Assembly: GCF_000412675.1 (NCBI RefSeq)
Contig: NC_021505.1
Location: 62,001-126,000 of the forward strand
Source: Pseudomonas putida NBRC 14164
Lineage (GTDB): Bacteria; Pseudomonadota; Gammaproteobacteria; Pseudomonadales; Pseudomonadaceae
Length of the DNA stretch: 64,000 nt
Direction of reading: 5' to 3'
Within the stretch, counting starts at the first letter, position 1. Every line of letters starts with the position of its first letter. A program made the translations under genes and the position numbers. Below the pieces are notes generated by a model, which saw only the letters and a program-made list of their open reading frames with translations, was not told the DNA's origin and ran no database searches. Shown here piece by piece: positions 46,714-56,474 of this stretch.

Positions 46714-47342
46714 CCCGAACCCAGAAAACCGTCTTCATCCTCGTCGCCCTGGTCGCGTTGATCCTGGGCCTTACCGTCAACAAGGTGCTCAATGGCCGCG
46801 ACCAGCCCAACCCCGCCGAGCTGATCGACGCCGGCATTATCCTGCTGCCGCAGAGCCGCACCGTGGCTGACGTGACCATGACCAACCAGGACGGGCAGCC
46901 GGTACAGCTGGATGACCTGAAAGGCAAATGGTCGCTGTTGTTCTTCGGCTACACCTACTGCCCGGACATCTGCCCGACCACCCTGGCCCAGTTGCGCCAG
47001 GTGAAGAGCGAGCTGCCCAAGGAAGCCGTCGACCGGCTGCAGGTGGTGTTGGTGAGTGTGGACCCGAACCGCGATACGCCGAACCAGCTGAAGCAGTACC
47101 TGGGCTATTTCGACAAGGACTTTGTCGGGGTGGCGGGGTCGATCGAAGATACCCAGAAGCTGGCCAATACCTTGAGCATTCCGTTCATTCCGGCGGATAC
47201 GAGCAAACCGGGGTATACCGTGGATCACAGCGGCAACCTGGCGGTAGTCGGGCCTGATGGGCGTCAGCGCGGGTTCATTCGTGCGCCGTTCAACAACCAG
47301 AAGCTGGTGGCGCAGTTGCCCGGGCTTGTGAAGCGGGATTGA
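46710..47342 (+). CDS. SCO1/SenC-type copper chaperone
   Basis: Membrane-anchored thioredoxin-fold protein that loads the CuA centre of CoxB. The 210-residue product has an N-terminal helix (about 7-25), the CPDIC motif (Cys84, Cys88) in YTYCPDICPTTLAQL, and the third copper ligand in YTVDHSG. Overlaps ctaB in ATGA. Last gene of the oxidase assembly unit; a REP pair follows. Confidence 0.94.
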   Translation: MTRTQKTVFILVALVALILGLTVNKVLNGRDQPNPAELIDAGIILLPQSRTVADVTMTNQDGQPVQLDDLKGKWSLLFFGYTYCPDICPTTLAQLRQVKSELPKEAVDRLQVVLVSVDPNRDTPNQLKQYLGYFDKDFVGVAGSIEDTQKLANTLSIPFIPADTSKPGYTVDHSGNLAVVGPDGRQRGFIRAPFNNQKLVAQLPGLVKRD

Positions 47343-47347
47343 GATTT

Positions 47348-47452
47348 CGGGCCTGCTTTGCAGGCCTTTCGCGGCACAAGGCCGCTCCTACAGGGGTACG
47401 CGATCCCCTGTAGGAGCGGCCTTGTGCCGCGAAAGGGCCGCAAAGCGGCCCC
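47348..47452. repeat. REP inverted pair (cggcacaaggccgctcctac family)
   Basis: Arms cgcggcacaaggccgctcct and complement with outer hairpins gggcctgctttgcaggcc and gggccgcaaagcggcccc, between convergent sco and metQ. Confidence 0.86.
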
Positions 47453-47464
47453 AGGGGTTTCAGC

Positions 47465-48235
47465 TTAAAATGCCGGAACCACAGCGCCTTTGTACTTCTC
47501 GATGATGAACTGCTTCACCTCTGGCGAGTGCAGTGCAGCCGCCAGTTTCTTCATGTCTTCCGAATCCTTGTTGTCCGGGCGGGCAACCAGGATGTTCACG
47601 TAAGGCGAGTCGCTGCCTTCGATGGCCAGCGCGTCTTTTTCCGGGTTCAGCTTGGCTTCCAGCGCGTAGTTGGTGTTGATCAGGGCAGCATCGACCTGGG
47701 TCAGCACGCGCGGGATGGTGGCGGCTTCCAGCTCACGGAACTTCACGTTTTTCGGGTTCTCGGCAACATCCTTCACGGTGGACAGGATGTTCTTGTTGTC
47801 CTTGAGCTTGATCACGCCTGCCTTGTCCAGCAGCAGCAGGGCGCGGCCGCCGTTGGTGGCGTCGTTGGGGATGACCACGGTGGCGCCGGAGGACAGCTCG
47901 TCCAGCTTCTTGATCTTGGTGGAATACACGCCCAGCGGCTCGATGTGCACGCCGGCCACGCTGACCAAGTTGGTGCCCTTGGCCTTGTTGAACTCATCCA
48001 GGTACGGCTGGTGCTGGAAGAAGTTGGCGTCCAGGCGCTTTTCGGCAACCTGTACGTTCGGCTGGATATAGTCGGTGAATTCCTTGACCTTCAGCTCCAC
48101 GCCTTCTTTGGCCAACTGCGGTTTGACGAAGTTGAGGATTTCGGCGTGCGGCACCGGGGTGGCGGCAACGGTCAGGGTATCGGCGTGGGCCGAGAAGGCC
48201 GCAACAGCGGCAGCGACAGCAAGCAGCTTCTTCAT
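47465..48235 (-). CDS. metQ: D-methionine-binding protein of the MetNIQ importer
   Basis: Periplasmic substrate-binding subunit for methionine import. The 256-residue precursor has a signal peptide (ending AFSAHA); unlike E. coli MetQ there is no lipobox cysteine, so it would be a soluble periplasmic protein. Conserved blocks ATPVPHAEIL, FFQHQPYLDEFN and ALINTNYALEA. AAGGAG is 7 nt before the ATG. Last of the metN-metI-metQ operon; a hairpin at 48273-48291 lies between metI and metQ. Confidence 0.94.
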   Translation of the reverse strand: MKKLLAVAAAVAAFSAHADTLTVAATPVPHAEILNFVKPQLAKEGVELKVKEFTDYIQPNVQVAEKRLDANFFQHQPYLDEFNKAKGTNLVSVAGVHIEPLGVYSTKIKKLDELSSGATVVIPNDATNGGRALLLLDKAGVIKLKDNKNILSTVKDVAENPKNVKFRELEAATIPRVLTQVDAALINTNYALEAKLNPEKDALAIEGSDSPYVNILVARPDNKDSEDMKKLAAALHSPEVKQFIIEKYKGAVVPAF

Positions 48236-48272
48236 TGATCACTCCTTGTGAGGGCCGCGACGGCCCCCGAAC

Positions 48273-48291
48273 GGGTCGGCCAGGCCGACCC
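48273..48291 (-). promoter_or_regulatory. Intercistronic hairpin metI-metQ
   Basis: A GC stem (gggtcggcc with ggccgaccc) in the 64-bp gap between metI and metQ with no T-run. Such hairpins usually affect mRNA processing or relative expression, fitting the need for more binding protein than permease. Confidence 0.5.
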
Positions 48292-48299
48292 CATTGGGG

Positions 48300-48971
48300 T
48301 TACTTACGGGAAAAATGCACGACCAGTTTGTCGCCCACGCTCTGCAGTACTTGAACCAGTACCAGCAGCAGTACCACGGTCACTACCATCACATCGGTCT
48401 GGAAGCGCTGGTAACCGAAGCGGATAGCCAGGTCGCCCAGACCACCGGCGCCCACCACACCGGCCATGGCGGTGTACGAAACCAGGGTGATGGCGGTTAC
48501 GGTAATGGCCGCGAAGATACCCGGACGGGCCTCTGGCAGCAGCGCACTGGTGATGATCTGGCGGGTGGTGGCGCCCATCGACTGGGTAGCCTCGATGATG
48601 CCGCGGTCCACTTCACGCAGGGCGGTTTCCACCAGGCGGGCGAAGAACGGCGTGGCACCCACCACCAGCGGCGGGATGGCGCCGGCAACGCCCAGCGAGG
48701 TGCCGGTGATCAGTACGGTGAACGGGATCATCACGATCAGCAGGATGATGAACGGCAGCGAACGCAGGATGTTGACCACCAGCGACAGCAACGCGTACAC
48801 GCCCTTCTGCTCGAACATCTGCTTTGGCCCGCAGAGGAACAGCAGCACACCCAGTGGCAGGCCCAGCAGCACGGTGAAGAACAGCGAGCCGAACAGCATG
48901 ATCATGGTGTCGATGGTGGCCAGCCAGATTTCGGCCCAGTCGACGTTGGCAAAGAAATTCAGGGCGTCCAT
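48300..48971 (-). CDS. metI: Methionine ABC transporter permease
   Basis: Inner-membrane channel of the MetNIQ importer. The 223-residue protein has five to six helices, and the EAA loop that docks on MetN lies around 120-150 (AGAIPPLVVGATPFFARLVE with EVDRGIIEATQSMGA). Start ATG overlaps the metN stop as TGATG. Standard length for MetI. Confidence 0.94.
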   Translation of the reverse strand: MDALNFFANVDWAEIWLATIDTMIMLFGSLFFTVLLGLPLGVLLFLCGPKQMFEQKGVYALLSLVVNILRSLPFIILLIVMIPFTVLITGTSLGVAGAIPPLVVGATPFFARLVETALREVDRGIIEATQSMGATTRQIITSALLPEARPGIFAAITVTAITLVSYTAMAGVVGAGGLGDLAIRFGYQRFQTDVMVVTVVLLLVLVQVLQSVGDKLVVHFSRK

Positions 48972-49978
48972 CAACGCAGTACCTCCATATGTACGTCAGC
49001 TGCCTTGAAGCGGGCGAAGGCCGCTTCCATGTCACCGCCGATCAGGGCGAGGGTGAGCTGGCCATAGGGGACATCCTTGATGCGGTCGATACGCCCGGCG
49101 AGGATGCTGTAGTCCACACCGGTTTCGCGGGCCACGGTGCCCAGCAGCGGCGCGTACGTGGCGTCGCCCTGGAAGGTCAGGCGCACGATGCGGCCAGGTA
49201 CGTGGGCAAAGTCGTCGCGCTGCTCGCCTTCGTCGACCTGCTCGTCTTCCTGGACAAAGCGCTTGGTGGTGGGGTGCTGTGGGTGCAGGAACACATCGGC
49301 CACCGAGCCTTGTTCGACGATCTGGCCGGCGTCCATCACCGCCACACAGTCGCAGACACGGCGGATCACGTCCATTTCATGGGTGATCAGCACGATGGTC
49401 AGCTTCAGCTCACGGTTGATTTCGGCCAGCAGTTGCAGGACCGAGGCCGTGGTTTGCGGGTCGAGGGCACTGGTGGCCTCGTCGCACAGCAGGATCTTCG
49501 GGTTGGTGGACAGGGCGCGGGCGATGCCGACGCGCTGCTTTTGGCCGCCGGACAACTGCGCCGGGTACTTTTTGGCGTGGTCTTGCAGGCCGACACGGGC
49601 CAGTAGCTCGGTGACGCGCTTGTCGATTTCGCTGCGCGACAGCTCGCCGGCCAGGGTCAGTGGCAGGGCCACGTTGTCGGCGACGGTCTTGGAGGCCAGC
49701 AGGTTGAAGTGCTGGAAAATCATCCCGACCTGCTGACGGAAGCCGCGGAGCTGGCTGGCGTTGAACGCGGTGACGTCTTCGCCGTCGACGATGATCTTGC
49801 CGCCGGAGGGTTCTTCCAGGCGGTTGATCAGGCGCAGCATGGTGCTTTTGCCGGCGCCGGAATGGCCGATCAGGCCGAACACCTGGCCATCTTCGATGGT
49901 CAGGCTGGTCGGATTCAGTGCGGGGATTTCCCTACCGGCAACGCGGTAGGTCTTATGTACCTGTTGGAACTCGATCAC
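48971..49978 (-). CDS. metN: Methionine ABC transporter ATP-binding protein
   Basis: ATPase subunit of the methionine importer. The 335-residue protein has Walker [10 protein letters not shown], signature [15 protein letters not shown], Walker [12 protein letters not shown], and a C-terminal NIL/ACT-like domain (about 265-335) that binds methionine and inhibits transport when the amino acid is plentiful. GTG start with AAGG upstream. First gene of the operon; divergent from katE with a 227-bp gap. No SAM riboswitch was recognised upstream. Confidence 0.95.
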   Translation of the reverse strand: MIEFQQVHKTYRVAGREIPALNPTSLTIEDGQVFGLIGHSGAGKSTMLRLINRLEEPSGGKIIVDGEDVTAFNASQLRGFRQQVGMIFQHFNLLASKTVADNVALPLTLAGELSRSEIDKRVTELLARVGLQDHAKKYPAQLSGGQKQRVGIARALSTNPKILLCDEATSALDPQTTASVLQLLAEINRELKLTIVLITHEMDVIRRVCDCVAVMDAGQIVEQGSVADVFLHPQHPTTKRFVQEDEQVDEGEQRDDFAHVPGRIVRLTFQGDATYAPLLGTVARETGVDYSILAGRIDRIKDVPYGQLTLALIGGDMEAAFARFKAADVHMEVLR

Positions 49979-50205
49979 GTAGCGAACCTTGTGGGGCGCA
50001 TTGAAATTTGGGTCAGCGGTTAGCTGGGGTCGCGCATTTTAGCCTTTTCCCATAGCTGTTCTTAGCATTTATTTCGTAATGCACCAATCCTTCGGGCATA
50101 TCGCGACAACCGGTAATCCTGATTGAACGCTCGGCAACGCCCTCCAGTCACTACTTGGACAAGCCCTGAACGGGCAAGCCTTAAGACTGATGAGGAGAGC
50201 CGATC

Positions 50206-52350
50206 ATGCCCAGCAAGAAAACGGACGCGCCCAAGCAGGGTGAAGCCGCCGGCACCCAGACCCCTGACCGGGCCAATACCAATGCCAAGCTGCAGAGCCT
50301 GGAGGCCGACCGCAGCGATGCGACCGGGCATGCGCTGCGCACAAATCAAGGCGTACGCATCGCTGACAACCAGAACACCTTGAAGGCAGGTGATCGCGGG
50401 CCTTCGCTGCTTGAAGACTTCATCATGCGCGAGAAGATCACCCACTTTGACCATGAGCGGATCCCCGAGCGCATCGTGCACGCCCGCGGTACCGGGGCCC
50501 ACGGGTTCTTCCAGAGCTATGGCAACCACGCGGAGCTGACCAAGGCCGGCTTCCTGCAGGACCCGGAAAAGATCACCCCGGTTTTCGTGCGCTTTTCCAC
50601 GGTGCAGGGCCCACGCGGTTCTGGCGACACGGTGCGCGATGTGCGGGGCTTTGCCGTCAAGTTTTACACCGACGAAGGCAATTTCGACCTGGTCGGCAAC
50701 AACATGCCAGTGTTTTTCATCCAGGATGCCATCAAGTTTCCCGATTTTGTCCACGCGGTAAAGCCAGAGCCACACAACGAGATACCTACCGGCGGCTCGG
50801 CGCATGACACCTTCTGGGATTTTGTCTCGCTGGTGCCGGAGTCGGCCCACATGGTCATGTGGGCCATGTCTGATCGCGCCATCCCGCGCAGCCTGCGAAT
50901 GATGGAGGGCTTTGGCGTGCACACCTTCCGCCTGATCAATGCCGAAGGTGTGGCCAGCTTCGTCAAGTTTCACTGGAAGCCGAGCCAGGGCGTGCATTCG
51001 CTGCTGTGGGACGAAGCCCAGAAACTGGCGGGCAAGGACACCGACTTCCAGCGCCGTGACCTGTGGGAAGCCATTGAAACCGGCGACTACCCGGAATGGG
51101 AACTGGGCGTGCAGATTGTGCCGGAGGCTGACGAACACAAATTCGACTTCGACCTGCTGGACCCGACCAAGATCATTCCCGAAGAACTGGTACCCGTCAC
51201 CCCGCTGGGCAAGATGGTGCTGAACCGCAACCCGGACAACTTCTTCGCCGAGGTCGAGCAGGTTGCCTTCTGCCCTGGCCATATCGTGCCGGGTATCGAC
51301 TTCACCAATGACCCCCTCCTGCAGGGCCGGCTGTTCTCCTATACCGACACGCAACTGAGCCGGCTGGGCGGGCCGAACTTCCACCAGATCCCGATCAACC
51401 GCCCTGTGGCCCCCAACCACAACAACCAGCGCGACGCTTTGCACCAGCACACCGTGCACAGGGGCCGTGCCTCGTATGAGCCGAACTCCATCGACGGCGG
51501 CTGGCCGAAGGAAACGCCACCCGCAGCACAGGATGGCGGCTTCGAGAGCTTCCAGGAGCGCATCGATGCGCACAAGATTCGCCAGCGCAGCGATTCGTTC
51601 GGCGACCATTTCTCGCAAGCGCGGTTGTTCTTCCAGAGCATGAGCCCGACAGAGCAACAGCACATCATCAAGGCCTACAGCTTCGAGCTGGGCAAGGTCG
51701 AGCGCGAGGCCATTCGTGCCCGTGAGGTGAACGAAATCCTGGCCAACATCGATCTGAAGCTGGCGGCTGCGGTAGCCGCCAACCTGGGGTTGCCGGCACC
51801 CAAGGCGGGCACCGTTCAGGTGAAAGGCAGCAAGCTTGCCGAGTCCCCGGCATTGAGCCAGATGAACCACCCAGGGGTTGTGGGCATCAAGGGGCGCAAG
51901 ATAGCTGTGCTGCTGGCCGATGGCGTGGATGCCGGCAGTGTCGACCGGTTGGTCAAGGCGCTTGAGGCCCACAGCGCGCGCATCATGCTGCTTGGGCCCA
52001 CCTCGGCACCGGTCAAGGCTGCCGGCGGCAAGGCACTGCCCGTGGATGCCTCGATGGAGGGCATGCCTTCGATCATGTTCGACGGGGTGCTGGTACCGGC
52101 CGGGAAGGCCGCGCTGGATGCGCTGGGGGCGAGTGGCCTGGCCAAGCACTTCCTGCTCGAAGCCTACAAGCACCTGAAGGCGATCGGCTTTGCCAAGGAG
52201 GGCAAGGTGCTGGTGGACGCGCTGGGCCTGAAGGAGGACAAGGGGCTGTTGCTGGGCGATGATCAGAAGACGCTGGACGCTTTCGTCAAAGCGGTCGAGG
52301 GGCACCGGGTGTGGGAGCGTGAAGCTGCTGCAGAGGCTGTACCAGCCTAA
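50206..52350 (+). CDS. katE: Large-subunit catalase HPII (KatE type)
   Basis: Heme catalase that dismutates H2O2. The 714-residue protein is of the clade II type: catalase core with [14 protein letters not shown] (distal His), FSTVQG, and the proximal tyrosine in [14 protein letters not shown], and a C-terminal extension (about 565-714) of flavodoxin/DJ-1-like fold ([14 protein letters not shown]). GAGGAGAG precedes the ATG. Alone between metN and a lipoprotein gene; RpoS-type control is common for KatE but no box was identified here. Confidence 0.95.
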   Translation: MPSKKTDAPKQGEAAGTQTPDRANTNAKLQSLEADRSDATGHALRTNQGVRIADNQNTLKAGDRGPSLLEDFIMREKITHFDHERIPERIVHARGTGAHGFFQSYGNHAELTKAGFLQDPEKITPVFVRFSTVQGPRGSGDTVRDVRGFAVKFYTDEGNFDLVGNNMPVFFIQDAIKFPDFVHAVKPEPHNEIPTGGSAHDTFWDFVSLVPESAHMVMWAMSDRAIPRSLRMMEGFGVHTFRLINAEGVASFVKFHWKPSQGVHSLLWDEAQKLAGKDTDFQRRDLWEAIETGDYPEWELGVQIVPEADEHKFDFDLLDPTKIIPEELVPVTPLGKMVLNRNPDNFFAEVEQVAFCPGHIVPGIDFTNDPLLQGRLFSYTDTQLSRLGGPNFHQIPINRPVAPNHNNQRDALHQHTVHRGRASYEPNSIDGGWPKETPPAAQDGGFESFQERIDAHKIRQRSDSFGDHFSQARLFFQSMSPTEQQHIIKAYSFELGKVEREAIRAREVNEILANIDLKLAAAVAANLGLPAPKAGTVQVKGSKLAESPALSQMNHPGVVGIKGRKIAVLLADGVDAGSVDRLVKALEAHSARIMLLGPTSAPVKAAGGKALPVDASMEGMPSIMFDGVLVPAGKAALDALGASGLAKHFLLEAYKHLKAIGFAKEGKVLVDALGLKEDKGLLLGDDQKTLDAFVKAVEGHRVWEREAAAEAVPA

Positions 52351-52353
52351 GGA

Positions 52354-52450
52354 GCTGCTTCGCACCCCATCGCGTCACAAGGCCGCTCCTACCGGAGATT
52401 GCATGCCCTGGTAGGAGCGGCCTTGTGTCGCGAAAGGGGCGCGCAGCGCC
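52354..52450. repeat. REP inverted pair (second family, degenerate)
   Basis: Arms cgcgtcacaaggccgctcct and taggagcggccttgtgtcgc with ggggcgcgcagcgcc at the end, between convergent katE and the lipoprotein gene. Confidence 0.83.
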
Positions 52451-52460
52451 GCCAGTGTTT

Positions 52461-53168
52461 TCAGCGCTGATGCGGTACCAGAACCACCTGCGCCGGCAGC
52501 GAGCGTTGAATTTCATGCTTCTGCTTGAGCTGGAACCCACTGTCGATCTTGCGCACGCGCTTCTCCAGCAAGGTCTTCAGCCACGGCGCATCGTCTGTGC
52601 GCGGCACCTGGAACACCACTTCGCAGTCATAGCTCACCACATCGGCGGCAATGTCATCGAGCTGGCGGCGCATGGCGCGGCTGTCAGTGGTCTTCAAGGC
52701 AACCACCGTGCTTGGCGCAGTCGGGTCGATGATGCGTGCCGTGGGCTTGGCTTCGGCGGCTTTCAAGGCAGCCTCTGCCTTCTCCAGCTCGGCCTTGCGT
52801 GCCTGGGACAGGGGATCGCCACCGGTCACTGCCGGGGCTTGCGGCATCAGTGCCCGGGCACGGGCCAGGGCGGTAGCGGCCGCATTCACATCACCCTTTT
52901 GCAGGACGATCTGGCTGCGTTGCAGGTAGGCTTCGGCCAACTGACGCTGGTATTGCTCCAGGCGCGCGTCGTCAGGCGACTGCGCTTGCAGGGCTGCCAG
53001 TTGGTCTTCGGCGGTGGCCAGCTCGTTGCTGGCGATGTTTTGTTGCAACTGCTGCCAGGCATCGGCTTGGGCAGGTGCGGGGGCCTGTTCGACCGGCGCG
53101 CTGGAACAGGCAGCCAGGAGCAGGGAAAACGCGGCAACAAGCAGATAACGGGAGGCGAACGGCTTCAT
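52461..53168 (-). CDS. Predicted lipoprotein with helical N-terminal domain
   Basis: A 235-residue lipoprotein (LVAAFSLLLAACSS lipobox, Cys about residue 21). The first 150 residues are Ala/Gln-rich helical repeats (DQLAALQAQSPDDARLEQYQ, then ALARARALMPQAP) with coiled-coil-like character; the C-terminal part is beta-rich (VVSYDCEVVFQVPRTDDAPW). It sits between katE and znuB in the region where PAO1 has PA5502 (recalled). Function unknown; its location after znuB suggests it may be co-transcribed downstream of the zur-znuCB unit. Confidence 0.75.
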   Translation of the reverse strand: MKPFASRYLLVAAFSLLLAACSSAPVEQAPAPAQADAWQQLQQNIASNELATAEDQLAALQAQSPDDARLEQYQRQLAEAYLQRSQIVLQKGDVNAAATALARARALMPQAPAVTGGDPLSQARKAELEKAEAALKAAEAKPTARIIDPTAPSTVVALKTTDSRAMRRQLDDIAADVVSYDCEVVFQVPRTDDAPWLKTLLEKRVRKIDSGFQLKQKHEIQRSLPAQVVLVPHQR

Positions 53169-53295
53169 TCCTGCGACTCTCTATTTGCGCAAAAAGCGAG
53201 CAAGTCTACACCCAGGTGCGCACGCTCGAAAACAGGTCTTACAGACCCTTTACCCGGCAAAAGGTTGCAAGGCGTGCCTTCACACGCCCTGCTGT

Positions 53296-54078
53296 TCAGC
53301 GTTTTGGCAGGGCCAGGCTCAGCAAGAATAGCACCGCCGCGCAAACCACGATCGACGGGCCGGCGGGGGTATCCTTGAACCACGACATGGCCAGGCCACA
53401 GCAGACCGCGGTGACGCCCAGCAGGCTGGCGCCCACGGCCATCTGCTCGGGGGAGCGGGCGTGACGCTGCGCCGCAGCCGCGGGGATGATCAGCAGCGAG
53501 GTGATCAGCAGCACACCGACGATCTTCATGGCCACCGCAATCACCACCGCAATCAGCAGCATCAGTGCCAGGCGCAGGCCGGCAACGGGCAGGCCTTCGA
53601 CCGTGGCCAGTTCTTCGTGCACGGTGACTGCCAGCAGCGGCCGCCACAGCGCGGCAAGCAGCACCAGCACCAGCGCACTGCCGCCGAGGATCCAGGCCAG
53701 GTCGGTGGTGCTGATGGCCAGCAGGTCACCGAACAGGTAGGCCATCAGGTCGATGCGCACATCGTGCATGAAGCTCAGTACCACCAGGCCCAGCGACAGC
53801 GTGCTGGGGGCGAGAATGCCGAGCAGGGTATCGGAGGCCAGCGGTTGGCGTTGCTGCAAGGTCACCAGCAAAATCGCCAGTAGCAGGCAGCCGATGGTCA
53901 CTGCCAGTGCCGGGCTGACGTCCAGGGCAAAGCCCATGGCCACACCGAGCAAAGCGGCATGGGACAGGGTGTCGCCAAAATAGGCCATGCGCCGCCATAC
54001 CACGAAGGAACCCAGCGGGCCGGCAACCAGCGCCAGGGACAAGCCGGCAAGCAAGGCGTAGAGAAGAAAATCAGCCAT
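53296..54078 (-). CDS. znuB: Zinc ABC transporter permease
   Basis: Inner-membrane channel of the high-affinity ZnuABC zinc importer (ABC-3 family). The 260-residue protein has about eight hydrophobic segments, with [18 protein letters not shown] and the ABC-3 block [10 protein letters not shown]. The ATG at 54078 overlaps the znuC end by 8 nt. An upstream in-frame alternative adds eight residues but lacks support. Confidence 0.94.
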   Translation of the reverse strand: MADFLLYALLAGLSLALVAGPLGSFVVWRRMAYFGDTLSHAALLGVAMGFALDVSPALAVTIGCLLLAILLVTLQQRQPLASDTLLGILAPSTLSLGLVVLSFMHDVRIDLMAYLFGDLLAISTTDLAWILGGSALVLVLLAALWRPLLAVTVHEELATVEGLPVAGLRLALMLLIAVVIAVAMKIVGVLLITSLLIIPAAAAQRHARSPEQMAVGASLLGVTAVCCGLAMSWFKDTPAGPSIVVCAAVLFLLSLALPKR

Positions 54079-54844
54079 GCTTGCAGTGCTCTCCGTGAAC
54101 ATGGGTGCCAGGGGCGACCACCGAGCCGTGCAGGTCGTGGCTGTGGTCGTGGTGGTGGTGGTAAATGGCCAGGCTAGGTGCGGTCTGGCCGAACAGTTCG
54201 ACGAACGCCGGGTCGCCGCTGACTTGCTCGGGGTGGCCCGAGCAGCACACGTGACGGTTCAGGCACACCACCTGGTCGGTGGCGCTCATCACCAAGTGCA
54301 GGTCGTGGGACACCATCAGCACGCCGCAGCCATGGCGGTCGCGCAGGCGGGTGATGAGGTTGTACAGCTCGGTCTGGCCGACCACGTCCACACCCTGCAC
54401 CGGCTCGTCGAGCACCAGCAACTGGGGTTCGCGCAGCAGGGCGCGGGCCAGCAGCACGCGTTGCATCTCGCCGCCGGAAATGGTCTGGATCGGGCTGTCG
54501 ATGACCTGTTCGGCGCCCACTTCCTGCAGCGCCGACAAGGCTGCGGCGCGGTCTACGCCGGGCACCAGGCGCAGGAAGCGCAGCACCGACAGCGGCAGCG
54601 TGGCATCGACCTGAATCTTTTGCGGCATGTAGCCAATGCGCAGCTTCGGCTTGCGCCATACTTTGCCACGGTGCGGCTTGAGCAACCCGAGTACGGCGCG
54701 CACCAAGGTGGTCTTGCCCGCCCCGTTGGGGCCGATCAGGGTGACGATCTGGCCGGGTGCGACCGACAGGTCGATGCTGTCGAGCACCGCCTCGCCGCCA
54801 AAGGTGACGCCGACCTGCTCCAGGCGGATCAGGGCATCGCTCAT
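54071..54844 (-). CDS. znuC: Zinc ABC transporter ATP-binding protein
   Basis: ATPase subunit of ZnuABC. In the 257-residue protein, Walker [10 protein letters not shown], signature [15 protein letters not shown], Walker [11 protein letters not shown] and H-loop SHD are intact. The C terminus is strikingly His-rich ([12 protein letters not shown], then [10 protein letters not shown]), a metal-binding tail common in ZnuC of Pseudomonas. Overlaps zur (ATGA) and znuB. Confidence 0.95.
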   Translation of the reverse strand: MSDALIRLEQVGVTFGGEAVLDSIDLSVAPGQIVTLIGPNGAGKTTLVRAVLGLLKPHRGKVWRKPKLRIGYMPQKIQVDATLPLSVLRFLRLVPGVDRAAALSALQEVGAEQVIDSPIQTISGGEMQRVLLARALLREPQLLVLDEPVQGVDVVGQTELYNLITRLRDRHGCGVLMVSHDLHLVMSATDQVVCLNRHVCCSGHPEQVSGDPAFVELFGQTAPSLAIYHHHHDHSHDLHGSVVAPGTHVHGEHCKHG

Positions 54845-55326
54845 GCCGCGCTCCGGCAGCTGCCGCACAGGCCGACCACTTCCACGGTCTGGGTCTCGAC
54901 AGTGAAGCCCACGTCTTTGGCGCTGTTGATGATGGCGTCGCTGATACTGCTCTGCTCCAGCTCGATGGCCACATGGCAGGCCCGGCAAATCAGGAACTGG
55001 CCTTGGTGCACGTGTTCGGGGTGGCTGCAGCCGATGAAGGCGTTGAGCGAGGCGATGCGGTGCACCAGGCCGTTTTCCAGCAGGAAGTCCAGCGCGCGGT
55101 ATACCGTGGGCGGCGCGGCGCGGCGGCCGTCCTGCTCGCTGAGCACGGCGAGGATGTCGTAGGCGCCCAGCGGCTTGTGGCTTTGCCACACCAGCTCCAG
55201 CACACGGCGGCGCAGCGCGGTCAGGCGCAGGCCCTGGCGGGTGCACAAGGCGTCGGCTTCAGCCAGTGCGCTGTGTACGCAATGGGAATGATCGTGAGGA
55301 CGGTTGGCCAGCGGCGTGATGGACAT
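54841..55326 (-). CDS. zur: Zinc uptake regulator (Fur family)
   Basis: Zinc-responsive repressor of the Fur family. The 161-residue protein has a winged helix-turn-helix (about 25-85, [20 protein letters not shown]) and the Cys-rich zinc sites CRAC and CGSC, plus [17 protein letters not shown]. It is the first gene of zur-znuC-znuB and thus self-regulated across the shared region with znuA. Confidence 0.94.
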   Translation of the reverse strand: MSITPLANRPHDHSHCVHSALAEADALCTRQGLRLTALRRRVLELVWQSHKPLGAYDILAVLSEQDGRRAAPPTVYRALDFLLENGLVHRIASLNAFIGCSHPEHVHQGQFLICRACHVAIELEQSSISDAIINSAKDVGFTVETQTVEVVGLCGSCRSAA

Positions 55327-55352
55327 GGGCAGCGACGGTTCTGGATGGAGAC

Positions 55353-55365
55353 GTTATTATGTTAC
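55353..55365. promoter_or_regulatory. Probable Zur box shared by zur-znuCB and znuA
   Basis: gttattatgttac agrees at 10 of 13 positions with the gammaproteobacterial Zur core gttataatataac, and it lies midway between the divergent zur and znuA start codons, where one site could repress both promoters. Confidence 0.6.
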
Positions 55366-55392
55366 CTGTTTCTGACGACTCGAGTATCCACC

Positions 55393-56301
55393 GTGTCCCG
55401 ATTCCTAGCTCTGTTTGTCGCTTTCATCGCATTTTCTGCCCAGGCCGATGTGCGTGTGCTCACCAGTATCAAGCCCCTGCAGCAGATTGCCGCTGCCGTG
55501 CAGGATGGCGTTGGCAGCCCTGACGTGTTGCTGCCGCCAGGCGCTTCGCCGCACCACTATGCCTTGCGCCCGTCCGATGTGCGCCGCGTAGGTGATGCCG
55601 ACCTGCTGTACTGGATCGGCCCGGACATGGAGAGCTTCCTGCCGCGGGTGCTGGGCAGCCGTAGCAAGCCTACGGTGGCCGTGCAGTCGCTGACGGGCAT
55701 GAAGCTGCGCCATTTTGGCGAGGACAGCCATTCCCATGAGGAAGAAGACCACGACGACCATGACCACGATCACCGTCCAGGCAGCCTGGATGCACATTTG
55801 TGGTTATCGTCGGTCAACGCGCGAGTAATCGCGGCCAAAATGGCGGCTGACCTGGCACAGGTCGACCCTGCCAACGCAGCTCGCTACCAGAGCAACCTGA
55901 AGGCCTTCGATGAGCGGCTGGATGCACTGGATGGGCGTATCAAGGCGCGGGTGGAGGGTATTGCCGACAGGCCGTACTTCGTGTTTCACGAAGCGTTCGA
56001 TTACTTCGAGGCTGAATATGGCTTGAAGCACACCGGCGTGTTCAGCGTGGCGTCCGAGGTGCAGCCTGGGGCGCAACATGTGGCAGCCATGCGCAAGCGC
56101 CTGCAGGAAGTGGGCAAGACGTGCGTGTTCAGCGAACCGCCACTGCGACCGCGCCTGGCCGAGACCCTGACTGCCGGGCTGCCGGTGCGCCTGGCCGAGC
56201 TGGATGCACTGGGTGGCACCGACCCGGTGGATGGCAAAGGGTATGAGCGCTTGCTTGAGAAGCTGGGTGGTGATCTGGCTGGTTGCCTGGAACAGCTGTA
56301 A
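55393..56301 (+). CDS. znuA: Periplasmic zinc-binding protein
   Basis: Cluster A-I metal-binding protein that captures zinc for ZnuBC. The 302-residue precursor (GTG start at 55393) has a signal peptide cleaved after FSAQA. It has metal-ligand histidines in SPHHYALRP and DAHLWLS, and the flexible His/Asp/Glu-rich loop (HSHEEEDHDDHDHDH, about 117-131) typical of ZnuA rather than manganese binders. Divergent from zur; a REP pair with internal duplication follows. Confidence 0.94.
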   Translation: MSRFLALFVAFIAFSAQADVRVLTSIKPLQQIAAAVQDGVGSPDVLLPPGASPHHYALRPSDVRRVGDADLLYWIGPDMESFLPRVLGSRSKPTVAVQSLTGMKLRHFGEDSHSHEEEDHDDHDHDHRPGSLDAHLWLSSVNARVIAAKMAADLAQVDPANAARYQSNLKAFDERLDALDGRIKARVEGIADRPYFVFHEAFDYFEAEYGLKHTGVFSVASEVQPGAQHVAAMRKRLQEVGKTCVFSEPPLRPRLAETLTAGLPVRLAELDALGGTDPVDGKGYERLLEKLGGDLAGCLEQL

Positions 56302-56314
56302 GCCTGTACCGGCC

Positions 56315-56460
56315 TTTTCGCGGGCATGCCCGCTCCCACAGGAACAACGATAACTTTCAGGGTTGTGTTATCCCTGTGGGAGCGGGCATGCCCGCTCCCA
56401 CAGGAACAACGATAACTTTCAGGGTTGTGTTATCCCTGTGGGAGCGGGCGTGCCCGCGAA
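56315..56460. repeat. REP cluster with a 62-bp tandem duplication
   Basis: A 62-bp unit, starting cgggcatgcccgctcccaca, occurs twice in tandem (56321-56382 and 56383-56444), then a third partial arm ends the set. The duplicated unit contains a full REP plus its spacer and the opposite arm's beginning, so the original convergent pair has been copied unequally. Confidence 0.9.
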
Positions 56461-56474
56461 GAAGCAGACGGGGT

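Noticed and set aside
49979-50205. SAM or other riboswitch upstream of metN or katE
   Set aside because: No characteristic helices or conserved core could be found in either orientation.
50062-52365. 767-codon minus-strand frame across katE
   Set aside because: Antisense shadow of the catalase gene caused by high GC; no start signal.
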